Assembly (NCBI GenBank): GCA_004791255.1
Contig: SRUQ01000012.1
Coordinates: 113,321-177,320, forward strand
DNA length: 64,000 nucleotides
Direction of reading: 5' to 3'
DNA from: a bacterium M00.F.Ca.ET.205.01.1.1
GTDB taxonomy: Bacteria > Pseudomonadota > Alphaproteobacteria > Rhizobiales > Rhizobiaceae
Notes under the pieces: generated by a model
What the model was told of the DNA's origin: nothing
Databases searched by the model: none
What the model saw: only the letters and a program-made list of their open reading frames with translations
Shown: positions 53,436-62,862 of the stretch, piece by piece
Position numbering within the stretch: the first letter of the stretch is position 1
Layout: every line of letters begins with the position of its first letter
Program-made: the position numbers and the translations under genes

Positions 53436-53658
53436 GGCTCAACCTCCTTGCCTGGTGTTGGTGTTGGTGCTGGCGACAGCGACGCTATTTCCAGCATCGG
53501 CCCAGAACGGGCGCTGGTGGGGGAGAGTATTGACCAGTGACATTTCTCGCTCCAAGGAGTCTCGTGATCGGGCCCGATCGGCCCGGCGTCCTGGGGGAAT
53601 AGATGGCCGGCGTCCCCTCGGCGTCCTCTCGAAACGGCTTGCGGCCACGTGCGGATCG

Positions 53659-55203
53659 ATGGAGCGGTTGCAACTGCGACTTCTGGGTTTTCCGGAGTTC
53701 CGTGTCGACGGGCGGCGGATAGAGCTCGCTTTGCGCAAGGCGGCGGCGCTGGTGATCTATCTCGCCGAGGCCGGCGGACCGGTGGCGCGCGATGTCGCCG
53801 CGACGCTGCTGTGGCCCGAAGCCGACGCGGAAGCCGCCCGCGCCCGCCTGCGGCGCACGCTCTACAAGATCCGCATCGCCTTCGGCGCGGAGGTCATATC
53901 AGCCAGCGCGACGTCTCTCATGTTGCGGCCGCCGCTGTTTGTCGAGGCCGATTCCCGTGCCTTCGACCACGCCTGCGATGCCGGTCTTCTCACCGAGGCC
54001 GCCGATCTCTATCGGGGCGACTATCTCGCCGGCTTCTCGATGCCGGATTGTCCCGAATTCGAGGAATGGGCCTTCTTCCGCCGCGAAGCGTTGCGCAGCC
54101 GGCTGGTGCAGGTGCTGGAGCGGCTGGTGGACGCGAAAATAGCCGACGGCGAGCCGCGCGACGCGGTCGTGCATGCGACGCGGCTGGCGGCGCTCGATCC
54201 CTTGAGCGAAAGCGCGCACCGCCACCTGATCCGCGCCCATCTGGCCGCCGGCGACAGGGCGGCTGCCGAGCGCCAGGGTGAGACCTGCACGCGACTGCTG
54301 CGCGACGAACTCGGCATCGCGCCCGACCCAGCGACGCTCGCCTTGCTGCGCGAGCCGAAGAACGATGCCGCTCCTGATGTGCCGAGGACGCGCTATGTCG
54401 AAGTGGACGGCATCCATATCGCCTACCAGACCATCGGCGACGGTCCAGCCGATATCGTGCTGGTTCCCGGCTTCATCTCGCATGTGGAGCGCATCTGGGA
54501 AGACAGGAACTGCCGCGCCTGGCTGACTGATGTGTCGCGGCTTGGCCGGCTGATCCTGTTCGACCGGCGCGGCATGGGCCTCTCCGACCGCGTCGGCGCC
54601 CGCCCGACCGTCGAGGCGACGGCGCAGGACATATTGGCGGTCATGAACGCCGCCGGCAGCCGGCGGGCCTTGCTCATCGGCGCCTCGGAAGGCGGGCCGG
54701 GCTGCATCCACTTTGCCTTCGACCATCCTGACCGGCTCAACGGCCTCATCCTGTGGGGCTCGCTCGCCAAGGGCAGCCACGCGCCGGACTACCCCTTCGC
54801 GCTGACGACGGCGCAATACGCGCTGTGGCAGCGGCGCCTGCTGGCCGGCTGGGGCAGTCCGGCGGAGATCGAAACCTTCGCGCCCAGCGTTGCCGATGAT
54901 CGCCAGGCGCGGGCCTGGTGGGCCGGCTTGCTGCGCGCCGCCTCCAGCCCTGGCGCGGTCGCCGGCCTGCTCGAAGCGCTGCGCGATGCCGACGTGCGTC
55001 CGCTGCTGTCAAAAGTCTCGGCCCCGACGATGGTGCTGCACCGCACCGCCGATCGCGCCGTGCGCATCGAAGCCGGGCGTTACCTGGCGGCGCGGATTCC
55101 AGGCGCACGGTTTGTCGAGGTGAGGGGGGACGACCACTGGTTCTGGGTGGGGGAGCAGCAAGTGTTGCTGGAGGCGATCGGGGCGATGGTGAGAGGGCGT
55201 TAG
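53659..55203 (+). CDS. BTAD (SARP-like) regulator fused to alpha/beta hydrolase
   Basis: This 514-residue protein starts at ATG 53659. Residues 1-~235 form an OmpR-like winged helix plus bacterial transcriptional activator domain (MERLQLRLLGFPEFRVDGRR, LRRTLYKIRIAFG, LYRGDYLAGFSMPDCPEFEE). After a short linker, residues ~245-514 form an alpha/beta hydrolase with nucleophile elbow GASEGG (Ser343), acid in TADRAV and His in GDDHWFW, so the catalytic triad looks intact. The hydrolase half may sense a small ester or lactone-like ligand, or cleave it. The stop codon lies in a palindromic repeat. No ATPase domain is present, unlike larger SARP regulators. Confidence 0.88.
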   Translation: MERLQLRLLGFPEFRVDGRRIELALRKAAALVIYLAEAGGPVARDVAATLLWPEADAEAARARLRRTLYKIRIAFGAEVISASATSLMLRPPLFVEADSRAFDHACDAGLLTEAADLYRGDYLAGFSMPDCPEFEEWAFFRREALRSRLVQVLERLVDAKIADGEPRDAVVHATRLAALDPLSESAHRHLIRAHLAAGDRAAAERQGETCTRLLRDELGIAPDPATLALLREPKNDAAPDVPRTRYVEVDGIHIAYQTIGDGPADIVLVPGFISHVERIWEDRNCRAWLTDVSRLGRLILFDRRGMGLSDRVGARPTVEATAQDILAVMNAAGSRRALLIGASEGGPGCIHFAFDHPDRLNGLILWGSLAKGSHAPDYPFALTTAQYALWQRRLLAGWGSPAEIETFAPSVADDRQARAWWAGLLRAASSPGAVAGLLEALRDADVRPLLSKVSAPTMVLHRTADRAVRIEAGRYLAARIPGARFVEVRGDDHWFWVGEQQVLLEAIGAMVRGR

Positions 55204-55328
55204 AGCAATTCCAGGAAAAGCGTGAACGATTTTCCCGGGAAAGGCGCGTAGCGCTTTCCCATGGGAATTGCGTCAAGACAAAGAGTTAGAATGGTTCGCC
55301 GTTTCCGTGAAACGGTGAAATGCTCTAG
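55201..55328. repeat. Rhizobial intergenic palindromic repeat, copy 2 (extended)
   Basis: This is inverted relative to copy 1 at 51079-51149. It starts TAGAGCAATTCCAGGAAAAG and ends in GTGAAATGCTCTAG, so TAGAGCA and TGCTCTA bound the whole 128-bp unit. The first three bases are the stop codon of the upstream gene. Internal AAGGCGCGTAGCGCTTTCCC is itself palindromic. Confidence 0.85.
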
Positions 55329-55350
55329 CGTCGCGGGCTATAGGACGGCA

Positions 55351-56610
55351 TCACCGTGCCGAGCGAATATGTTTGCGCCGGGACGGCTCCGGGCTGTGGA
55401 ACTGCACCCGGTTGCGGCCGGTTTGCTTGGCAAGATAGAGTGCCTCGTCCGCCTGACGCTGCAACTGCTCCGGCGTAAAGGCGTCGTCAGCCCTTTGCAC
55501 CGCAACGCCGATGCTGAGGGTGACGTTGCGCGACACGCGCGATCCAGGGTTGGGAAAAGCGGCGGCCTCGACACTCCTGCGAATCCGTTCAGCCACGGAG
55601 ACGGCTTCTTCCTCATTCACCCCGGGCAGCAGCACGAGGAACTCTTCGCCGCCGTAGCGGGCGACGTGATCGCGATCGCGCCGCACATTCTCCTGAATGG
55701 TCCTGGCGACCTCGACCAGGCAGCGATCGCCCTCGGCATGGCCGAGGTGATCGTTGAGTTTCTTGAAGTGGTCGATGTCGCACATCAGCATCGCGGCGCC
55801 GTCAGGGCACCGTCTGCCACTTCCCCACAAGAGTTCGAGCCTTTCCGTCATCCAGCGCCGGTTGGCGATACCGGTCAGTGGGTCGGTACTGGCCAGGAGT
55901 TCCAGCCGATCGTTGGCTTTGGCCAGTTCGGTAACCCTGTGCCGGTCGCGTAACTCAAACAGGAACGTCTTCTGAGCGAGAATGGTCATGATGCGCCGCG
56001 CGGCGACCGTGGCGTAGATACCGCTGGCGAAAAACAGCGTCGCAGCCTCGGCGCTGCCAAATTCGATGGCCGGGTTCTGCAACTGAAAAACAAGGTAGAG
56101 GCCGAGCGCCAGGGCGGCAATGGTTACCGTCCAGGCCAGCGGGATGGCGAAGATGATGATGGCAGTGATGGCCACGAACAGCATGATGTTCAAGTGCCGT
56201 TCGTAGAACTCGCCACCAGCGCTGACGCCGACCAGCGCAACCGACAACAGGATGAGAAACACACCCGTAATCAGGCAAGCCCCCTGGAACCAGGGCGCCC
56301 GCGGCTTTCGCCAGACAAAGACGATTGCCATGGCGACGGGGGGAACAATGGTGCCAGGCAGCAGCATTGGCAGCGCGACGGCCCGGGGCAGCATCAGCAT
56401 GTTGAGCGCCAGGGTCAGCACGTCAAGCAGAGCCACCCAGATCATCCAGGCGCGGATGATCTTCGCCGTCTGCGACCAGACACGGGCTCGAAACAGGCGT
56501 TTGATCTCGCCTGTAAGGCGAATGTCGCGCGTGCGCCGCGCCAGAAGCCGGTCCACTTCCGCCGCTATGGCAGGGTCATCCTGCACGTCGAGGTGCATCC
56601 GATCTGACAC
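55351..56610 (-). CDS. Membrane diguanylate cyclase (GGDEF)
   Basis: The protein has 419 residues from a GTG at 56610; an ATG four codons in is an alternative. Six hydrophobic helices (about 55-225) form an N-terminal sensor region without a named fold. A short coiled linker leads to the GGDEF domain with the active-site motif GGEEF (320-324) and, five residues before it, RDRD, which fits the RxxD inhibitory site. It should therefore make cyclic di-GMP with product inhibition. There is no EAL domain. It may link to adhesin expression, but only proximity supports that. Confidence 0.92.
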   Translation of the reverse strand: MSDRMHLDVQDDPAIAAEVDRLLARRTRDIRLTGEIKRLFRARVWSQTAKIIRAWMIWVALLDVLTLALNMLMLPRAVALPMLLPGTIVPPVAMAIVFVWRKPRAPWFQGACLITGVFLILLSVALVGVSAGGEFYERHLNIMLFVAITAIIIFAIPLAWTVTIAALALGLYLVFQLQNPAIEFGSAEAATLFFASGIYATVAARRIMTILAQKTFLFELRDRHRVTELAKANDRLELLASTDPLTGIANRRWMTERLELLWGSGRRCPDGAAMLMCDIDHFKKLNDHLGHAEGDRCLVEVARTIQENVRRDRDHVARYGGEEFLVLLPGVNEEEAVSVAERIRRSVEAAAFPNPGSRVSRNVTLSIGVAVQRADDAFTPEQLQRQADEALYLAKQTGRNRVQFHSPEPSRRKHIRSAR

Positions 56611-56873
56611 TATCGATGGGCCTTAAGCTGCTTTCCCCTGAATCCGAGGCATCCGGTCGTCGACAATGGGCAAGCATGCCGGCTTATCCTGAAGATTTTG
56701 TTTCCAGGCGGAACTGATTTGCGGTCGCGAATTGGTCAGCACCTGCAAGTTCGAAGCGACGCTGTGGTCGCCTGCCCAAACCCGGACGCCGTGCACCGAC
56801 GATCCCCGTCGGTATCGCGGAGCCGCCAATCTGTGCTAAGCCGCCGCCCAAACCAACCAAAAGGACGACATCC

Positions 56874-57104
56874 GTGAGCGAACCGACCGTGGCCGAGGCG
56901 ACCGAAACTATCTACGCATCGCTGCGGGCGGACAATGCCGATCTCGACGCACACATCGCGACGCTCAAGGCAGCGCTGGCGCGAGCGGGAACAAAAGAGG
57001 CGGTGTTCGACCCGGCCAAGCTGGCGCAGAACAACCGCTCGGGCCGCAAGCTGATGCAGGCTTATTTCCGGCAGCGCGGCGTGAGCGTGACGTTTTCGCA
57101 GTAG
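56874..57104 (+). CDS. Small conserved hypothetical protein, 76 aa
   Basis: The GTG start follows AAAGGACG. This soluble helical protein contains a coiled-coil-like segment (LRADNADLDAHIATLKAALA) and a basic C-terminal half (NNRSGRKLMQAYFRQRGVSV). No family recognised; start, length and codon use look genuine. Confidence 0.75.
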   Translation: MSEPTVAEATETIYASLRADNADLDAHIATLKAALARAGTKEAVFDPAKLAQNNRSGRKLMQAYFRQRGVSVTFSQ

Positions 57105-57417
57105 CAGGGCCGGGCGGGCGCAAGCGCGCCGCGCTCGACCGGTCCGGTGGCTTGCCAGCGGGGGCAGCGGATGAGGGTGGAGGGATTGGGCGTTAGTGGT
57201 GTCGTCTTCTTCGGCGCTATCAAAAGTGCACTGTCACCGTAATTCGTCACCGTAATTCCGCAATTTTTAGAGCGTCTCGGTCAAGCTGGACCGTGAGGTC
57301 TCGATCCGACAAGGGTGCTGCCCGCTGCCCGGCGAGTAGACAAATTTGTTTCAACTATTTCTTGAAACCCAGGCTGCCCCGCCTGTGCTTTGCTGCCGTC
57401 AGCCAGGAGGAGACAGC
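57105..57417. other. 313-bp intergenic region with 13-bp tandem repeat
   Basis: There is no credible frame. GTCACCGTAATTC occurs twice in direct succession at 57233-57258 in an otherwise AT-richer patch. It could be an operator pair, or a mobile-element or integration footprint; neither is provable here. The adenosine deaminase promoter must lie in the right part. Confidence 0.55.
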
Positions 57418-58410
57418 ATGGTCGATTTCATCGCATTGCCGAAGGCGGAAGTGCACATCCACGTCGAGGGCTGCATCGAGACCGATGAGGTCGTCAGCAA
57501 CTGCGAGACCGCCGGCATTCCGCTGCGCCGGCCTCGCGAAAGCCTATTCGAGGCGCATGATCTAAAGAGCTTCCTTGAGATGCTCGACTGGATCTGCGGC
57601 ACTTTTCGCACACCCGAGCAACTGGCACATACCGCCTACAAAATCTCTCAGCGTCTGTCGAAAAGCGGCGTCCGCTACGCTGACATCATCGTCAACCCGA
57701 CCCACTGGCGACACTGGCGCCGGAACATCCCCGGCATGATCGAGGCGTTTGATGACGGCTTCGCCGCCGCCGAGAAAGATGGATTTGCGCCGGTAGGGGT
57801 CTGCGTAAGTCTGCTTCGCACCCAATCGGAGTCGGAGGCAATCGAACTCGTGGAACTGCTTGGTGAGATCAGGCATCCGCGCGTCGTCGCCTTGTCGATC
57901 GATGGAGATGAAGCTGCCGCCGGCCTCACCGGTCCACGCTTTGCGAATGCGTTCCGTCGCGCAGCCGCAGCTGGCTTGCGGCGCACTGTGCATGCTGGTG
58001 AGTCGAGCGGGCCGGAAGGTGTGCGCGATGCGATTGAATTGCTCGGGGCCGACCGGATCGATCATGGCGTCCGTGCGATCGAGGACCCCGAGCTGGTGAG
58101 CCTGCTTGCGGAGAGGCAGATCCCATTAGGTATCTGCCCGGTCTCCAACGTGGCATTTGGTGTCTACAGCTCGCTGGCGGAACATCCGATCGATCGGCTG
58201 CGCAAGGCCGGCGTTCCGGTTTCCATCAATACCGACGACCCAGCGCTGCTCGGCACCACACTCCAGGATTCCTATGCGCAATGCGCGGCGGCTTTCGCCT
58301 GGGACGGTGAAATCATCCGACAGCTTGCCGCCACCTCGATACGGGCGAGCTACGCCGAACCTACGGTGAAGGCGCGCGTGATGGAGGAGCTTGCTGCCTG
58401 GCAGGCCTGA
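57418..58410 (+). CDS. Adenosine/adenine deaminase family protein
   Basis: This 330-residue zinc-dependent amidohydrolase is of the Add family. The metal and catalytic residues are in place: His13/His15 (AEVHIHVEG), TVHAGE (His and catalytic Glu), RIDHG and NTDDPALLGT (Asp ligand). A strong AGGAGGAG precedes the ATG. HIHVEGC replaces the more common HLHLEGT, so substrate preference (adenosine, adenine or modified purine) is open. It acts in purine salvage in the cytoplasm. Confidence 0.92.
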   Translation: MVDFIALPKAEVHIHVEGCIETDEVVSNCETAGIPLRRPRESLFEAHDLKSFLEMLDWICGTFRTPEQLAHTAYKISQRLSKSGVRYADIIVNPTHWRHWRRNIPGMIEAFDDGFAAAEKDGFAPVGVCVSLLRTQSESEAIELVELLGEIRHPRVVALSIDGDEAAAGLTGPRFANAFRRAAAAGLRRTVHAGESSGPEGVRDAIELLGADRIDHGVRAIEDPELVSLLAERQIPLGICPVSNVAFGVYSSLAEHPIDRLRKAGVPVSINTDDPALLGTTLQDSYAQCAAAFAWDGEIIRQLAATSIRASYAEPTVKARVMEELAAWQA

Positions 58411-58529
58411 GGTGCCACGCCAGAAGCAACTAGGTAGACCACTCTGTGGCGCGGCGTCACAAAGGTCATTTTTGGGAGCAAACCATCCTGTCTCGCTCGG
58501 TCAAATCGTCGATGTAATGGTCTTGCCGG

Positions 58530-58787
58530 TCAGGACGCTGCCGGCGGCGCCATGATCACATCCGCCATCGCGGCTTGGGTTTGCCTAGGGCTTGTCTTGG
58601 ACCGTAAAGAATGGTCGAGCATGCCGGTGTCCCTCGATTCGGAAGCGCTCCACCCATCGCGCGACCAACTCGCCGTCACCTCGTATGTCCGCGCCGCATC
58701 GGCTTTGGGAAGACGACCTTCAACAACATCGCGCGCCATTTCCTCTCGACGCAGCGGCGTCAGGCGGGCATTCTTGTGGATGTTCAT
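58530..58787 (-). pseudogene. IS481-family transposase N-terminal remnant
   Basis: The frame begins MNIHKNARLTPLRREEMARD and continues VVEGRLPKADAARTY, the N-terminal HTH of IS481-type transposases. The next part (ARWVERFRIEGH) is only readable in a shifted frame, and the original frame resumes at GMLDHSLRSKTSPRQT before a stop. Two compensating indels and the missing DDE domain show a dead fragment. Confidence 0.82.
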
Positions 58788-58860
58788 TCGGTCCTGCGAG
58801 AGTCACTGAAGCTTCGCCGACATGACCTTGAGCTGGGCGAGGCTCAGATGCCCGGCAGGT

Positions 58861-59005
58861 CCTGCAGCGTCGGAGAGCAGGAAGACCGCTAGGTTGGCGA
58901 TATCGTGCGGCTTCAGCCGCCGGCCGAAGGCTGGGCAGCGTTGGCGGCGTCGAGCCAGGCTGGGCCGTGGCCGAGCGTCTCTGCAACACGCGTTCGGCTG
59001 AGGCT
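58861..59005 (-). pseudogene. SDR gene 3'-fragment (partial duplicate of 60748-60895)
   Basis: About 145 bases match the C-terminal part of the intact SDR gene on the same strand, offset by 1887 bases, with few substitutions. Its translation reads GRRLKPHDIANLAVFLLSDA, as against GRLLKPNDIANLAVFLLSDA. The ends of the coding sequence are replaced by unrelated sequence (SLAQLKVMSAKLQ). It is next to the IS481 remnant, suggesting a transposition or recombination event. Confidence 0.85.
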
Positions 59006-59089
59006 GGTGCCAAGAAAGGACGCGCGGTCTCGCCCTGCCGGGCGGGGCCGCAACTGCGGTACGGGTGCGATAGTGCAGCCCGGGCGGGT

Positions 59090-59932
59090 TCAATTGGCGC
59101 TGGTTGCGCCGGATATCCCGCACTGCTTCTGTTCCATATCGATCTGCTTCGTAATGCGGATGGCGTTCTGCGCGTAGGCCTGCGTGACGGACCCGCTATT
59201 CACGGTCTTGTCCTTCAGCGGACTGACAGCTGCGCACAGGTGGAAAACATGCGGCTCCGCAGACTTCGCGGCGCCGTTTTCCGGCGCGATCCAGTAGACG
59301 ACATCCAGGCCGTCGGGGTGGGTGGCGTCCTTCGTCGCCGCCGTCACCGCGGCCGTGTCCGTGGCGATCGCCTGCGCCTGGGCGGCGACGTCAGGCGAAC
59401 AGGCGGTGGTGGGCTGCCCCGACCTGATTTGGGCCGCGCACGCGTTCATGTCCTGGGTGTACTGCTCGACCGACGGTGGCTTGAAGCTGATCCCCATGAC
59501 CGTCGCGAGCACGGCCAGCACGGCGCCGACGCCGCCGGCAACCTTCTTGGTTTGCGGGTCCATGTTCTTGTCGGTGAAGATCAGGAAGATCAGCGGGAGG
59601 AAGGCAACCAGCGTGATGATCGCGCCGAGCTGGTTCTGGAAGAAAAACCTTCCAGTGTCGGATGCGCGGGCCGGATCGTGCCCGTTGGCGGCCTTCCACA
59701 GCAAGTTGCCGGCGATTGCAAAAATCGCGATACCGACCAGGAGGCCGATGATCAGCGGCAAGTGTCCCTGGTCGAACTTGTTCTGGCGAAGCAGAATGAT
59801 CCCGTAGATTTCGCCGCCAATGGCGACGATCCACGCGAGTGCGGCGAAAAGGCGAAGACGCGTAGCGGAGGACTTCTGGCCCTGCGTCGCTTGCCAATCC
59901 TTGGTAACGTCTGGCTTGTTGTTGTCGGTCAT
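59090..59932 (-). CDS. Membrane protein of unknown function, 280 aa
   Basis: Four hydrophobic helices (about 28-46, 59-79, 101-119 and 130-150: for example LFAALAWIVAIGGEIYGIIL and GAIITLVAFLPLIFLIF) are followed by a ~125-residue soluble domain with three cysteines (MNACAAQIR, TACSPD, HLCAAVS). GGGGGA precedes the ATG. It lies between the SDR fragment and the DUF1330 gene, facing away from the latter. No family recognised. Confidence 0.8.
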   Translation of the reverse strand: MTDNNKPDVTKDWQATQGQKSSATRLRLFAALAWIVAIGGEIYGIILLRQNKFDQGHLPLIIGLLVGIAIFAIAGNLLWKAANGHDPARASDTGRFFFQNQLGAIITLVAFLPLIFLIFTDKNMDPQTKKVAGGVGAVLAVLATVMGISFKPPSVEQYTQDMNACAAQIRSGQPTTACSPDVAAQAQAIATDTAAVTAATKDATHPDGLDVVYWIAPENGAAKSAEPHVFHLCAAVSPLKDKTVNSGSVTQAYAQNAIRITKQIDMEQKQCGISGATSAN

Positions 59933-60206
59933 TGAGCAGATCCCCCTGATATCGACACGGCGAAAATGTGAGCGCCACGGCAGGCCTCATCCCTATCCAT
60001 ATTGCGCATGAGTGAATCCGTCCATAGCACCGCGGCAGACGCTTATGCAGGCGATGGCTCCGTTCTTCTTCATCTCCTGGCCCGAACCTTTGCGGCTAAG
60101 ATGGGCGCCATTGCGCCCAAGCCGGGCAAGCGCGGGCAGTGCAGAAAGCGAATTTAGTCCTTTTGTGCTAACGTACCAGACTTCTCAACTCTCGGGAGGA
60201 TGGCAG

Positions 60207-60491
60207 ATGGCGGCCTATCTAGTTGCCGAGCATAAGATTACCGACCCGACTGCATATTCGGAATATCGCGCCAAGGCATTGGCTGCCGTCGATCGCTATG
60301 GTGGCAAGCTTTTCTTAGGCGCCCATAGCATTGAGGTGCTGGCAGGTTCGTGGCAGCCCGATCGGTTCGTTGTCTTGGAATTTGCCGACATGGCATCCCT
60401 CAAGGCCATGTACGAGTCGCCTGACTACCAATCTCTAATTGGCATTCGCGACGGATCGGCAGCGAACGTGCTGCTCGCTATCGAAGCGTAA
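60207..60491 (+). CDS. DUF1330 family protein
   Basis: The protein has 94 residues; the ATG at 60207 follows GGGAGGA, and the upstream frame is non-coding. The DUF1330 ferredoxin-like dimeric barrel pattern is clear: YLVAEHKITDPTAYSEYRAK, DRYGGKLFLGA, DRFVVLEFADMASLKAMYES. Function of the family is unknown; it is often stress- or catabolism-linked. Confidence 0.92.
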   Translation: MAAYLVAEHKITDPTAYSEYRAKALAAVDRYGGKLFLGAHSIEVLAGSWQPDRFVVLEFADMASLKAMYESPDYQSLIGIRDGSAANVLLAIEA

Positions 60492-60688
60492 CAATTTCAA
60501 ACTGAGACACTACCGAACTTGACGCTGCCTTGCCTCGCTTTCCTGGCGAACCGAAACCGAGATGGTCACCGGACCGGTCGAAGCCGTCCCCGACCGGGTG
60601 TAGCCCCCGCCGATGATGGTGCCTCCGTTCGCCGCCACCGAGCTTGACCACTGATAGCCCGCGTGTCGCCCCGCTGTTCGCCACGCCT

Positions 60689-61471
<783 letters not shown>

Positions 61472-61488
61472 TTCCGCTCCCGGATTTG

Positions 61489-61575
61489 ATTTGGTCAGGT
61501 GCGGACGTCACGTCCGCGAATTGCGACCTTATCGCGCGTGCAGCCGCATTGCACCTTGCGCGGGTTCGGCAATCC
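61489..61575. repeat. Diverged promoter-like repeat, copy 1
   Basis: This shares GATTTGGTCA, AATTG-GACCTTATCGCGC and TTGCACCTTGCGCG with 62100-62188 in the same orientation. It lies 18 bases upstream of the SDR start. GTGCA...TGCAC arms inside it could form a small hairpin. Confidence 0.8.
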
Positions 61576-61588
61576 GGCCGCAGGGAGA

Positions 61589-62074
61589 TCAGCCGATGCC
61601 CAATTGCCTCGCCAGGTCGGCCAGCATCGGGCGCTGGCCCTGCAGGATTTTCACCTCGGCGTCGGGCAGGGTGAACCAGCCGGCTCTGTCGACCTCCGGA
61701 AATTCTTGCATCGATCCCGATCGCGGCGGCCATTCCATGGTGAAACTGTTGCTGGTGATGGCGGCGGCATCGATGTCGGCCGGCGCTTCCACGGCCCAGG
61801 CGATGACGGTCTTGCCGCCCGGCTGCTTGTAGGCGCCAAGGCGCGCGAACGGGCCGTCGATCTCGATGCCGATTTCTTCTTCGGTCTCGCGCCGCGCCGC
61901 GGCCAGTTCGTCCTCGTCTTCATCGACGAGGCCCTTCGGGATCGACCAGGCGCCGTCGTCCTTCTTCGCCCAGAACGGGCCGCCGGGATGCACCAGCAGC
62001 ACGCGGATGCCGTGTCCGCCCCGGCGATAGATCAGCAATCCGGCGCTGCGTTTTGCCATTTTCAAGATGTCCAT
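61589..62074 (-). CDS. NUDIX hydrolase
   Basis: This ~161-residue protein has a complete Nudix box, G-x5-E-x7-RE-x2-EE-x-G, in GLVDEDEDELAAARRETEEE followed by IGI. It cleaves a nucleoside diphosphate linked to another moiety (for example oxidised nucleotides or NDP-sugars); the KRSAGLLIYRR and VHPGGPFWAKKDDGAWSIPK motifs fit the group of DNA-polymerase-associated-like or diadenosine-type Nudix proteins. Start is uncertain between ATG 62074 and ATG 62059, neither with a strong ribosome site. Confidence 0.9.
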   Translation of the reverse strand: MDILKMAKRSAGLLIYRRGGHGIRVLLVHPGGPFWAKKDDGAWSIPKGLVDEDEDELAAARRETEEEIGIEIDGPFARLGAYKQPGGKTVIAWAVEAPADIDAAAITSNSFTMEWPPRSGSMQEFPEVDRAGWFTLPDAEVKILQGQRPMLADLARQLGIG

Positions 62075-62099
62075 TGGTGAAGGGCCGGCCAATCGCCGT

Positions 62100-62188
62100 G
62101 ATTTGGTCAAGGGTCGGCCTTGCGTCGCCTAATTGTGACCTTATCGCGCATGCATGTGCATTGCACCTTGCGCGCGAGTTCGGCAATC
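62100..62188. repeat. Diverged promoter-like repeat, copy 2
   Basis: This is the second copy of 61489-61575, 26 bases upstream of the NUDIX start (minus strand) and 46 bases before the plus-strand membrane hydroxylase-family gene. It contains ATGCATGTGCAT, a short palindrome, at the place of the copy-1 hairpin. Confidence 0.8.
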
Positions 62189-62233
62189 TCGCCGCGTCGT
62201 TCTTGGGGTGGCGTCGGAAGGTGGGGCTCCGAA

Positions 62234-62764
62234 ATGCAACTGGGTCTGATCGGCTACTACAGCGATTTCGTCGTCTATCCGCTGGTGATCGCCATACTGG
62301 GCGTGGCCGGGCTGCTTGAGGCCGGCGAGGAGGGGACGCCGGGCTGGATCTGCACCGCAATCGCCTGTCTTTGCCTGTGGACGCTGATCGAATACGTCCT
62401 GCATCGGTACGTTCTCCACCACATTCCCTGGATCAGGGATCTGCACGACCGTCACCATCTCGAGGAGCGCAGTTCGGTCGGCACGCCGACCTGGCTCAGC
62501 CTTGGGGTCCACGCGCTGGTGGCCTTCCCTGTGTGGATGGTCTCGGGGGTCGCGACCGCCAGCGCGGTCAGCTCAGGGCTCATGCTGGGCTACCTCTGGT
62601 ACATCAGCATCCATCACATGATCCATCACTGGCATCCCGGCCATCCGAGCTACCTTTACACGCTCAAGCGCCGGCACGCGCTGCATCACCATGCCGACGA
62701 GACGATCAATTTCGGCGTGACCTCGGCATTCTGGGACCGGATTTTCGGCACCGCGCGGCTTTGA
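62234..62764 (+). CDS. Small sterol desaturase/fatty acid hydroxylase-family membrane protein
   Basis: This 176-residue protein from ATG 62234 has about four hydrophobic helices and histidine clusters HRYVLHH, LHDRHHLE, HHMIHHWHPGH and RRHALHHH, the di-iron site of this oxygenase superfamily. It is much shorter than the homologue-like gene at 37488-38492, resembling carotenoid-hydroxylase-like or uncharacterised short members. It faces the NUDIX gene across repeat copy 2. Substrate is unknown. Confidence 0.87.
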   Translation: MQLGLIGYYSDFVVYPLVIAILGVAGLLEAGEEGTPGWICTAIACLCLWTLIEYVLHRYVLHHIPWIRDLHDRHHLEERSSVGTPTWLSLGVHALVAFPVWMVSGVATASAVSSGLMLGYLWYISIHHMIHHWHPGHPSYLYTLKRRHALHHHADETINFGVTSAFWDRIFGTARL

Positions 62765-62801
62765 AGCGATCTGGCGTGTTCCCAGCAACACCCTCATGTT
62801 C

Positions 62802-62830
62802 TTGACAACCCTTGCTCGCCGGATGTTACT
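62802..62830 (+). promoter_or_regulatory. Sigma-70-like promoter candidate
   Basis: A perfect TTGACA (62802-62807) is followed, after 17 bases, by GTTACT (62825-62830). It lies about 33 bases before the start of the small leader-like peptide gene and is the best -35 match seen in the intergenic regions read closely. Confidence 0.5.
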
Positions 62831-62862
62831 GCCGCCAGCCGCTTGGGCGTTGGGAGCTTGCC

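Noticed and set aside
53434..53658. Signal-peptide-like N-terminal extension (LVLVLVLATATLFPASAQ) of the BTAD-hydrolase frame, starting inside the divergent methyltransferase gene start.
   Set aside because: A DNA-binding regulator should not be exported, the stretch after it is not protein-like, and the BTAD domain begins precisely at ATG 53659.
60510..60668. Minus-strand sequence that translates to Ser/Thr/Gly-rich text (GGTIIGGGYTRSGTASTGPV), resembling the end of a surface or tail protein.
   Set aside because: There is no start codon, no upstream continuation in frame apart from SDR shadow sequence, and too little length to assign; it may be debris of a lost gene.
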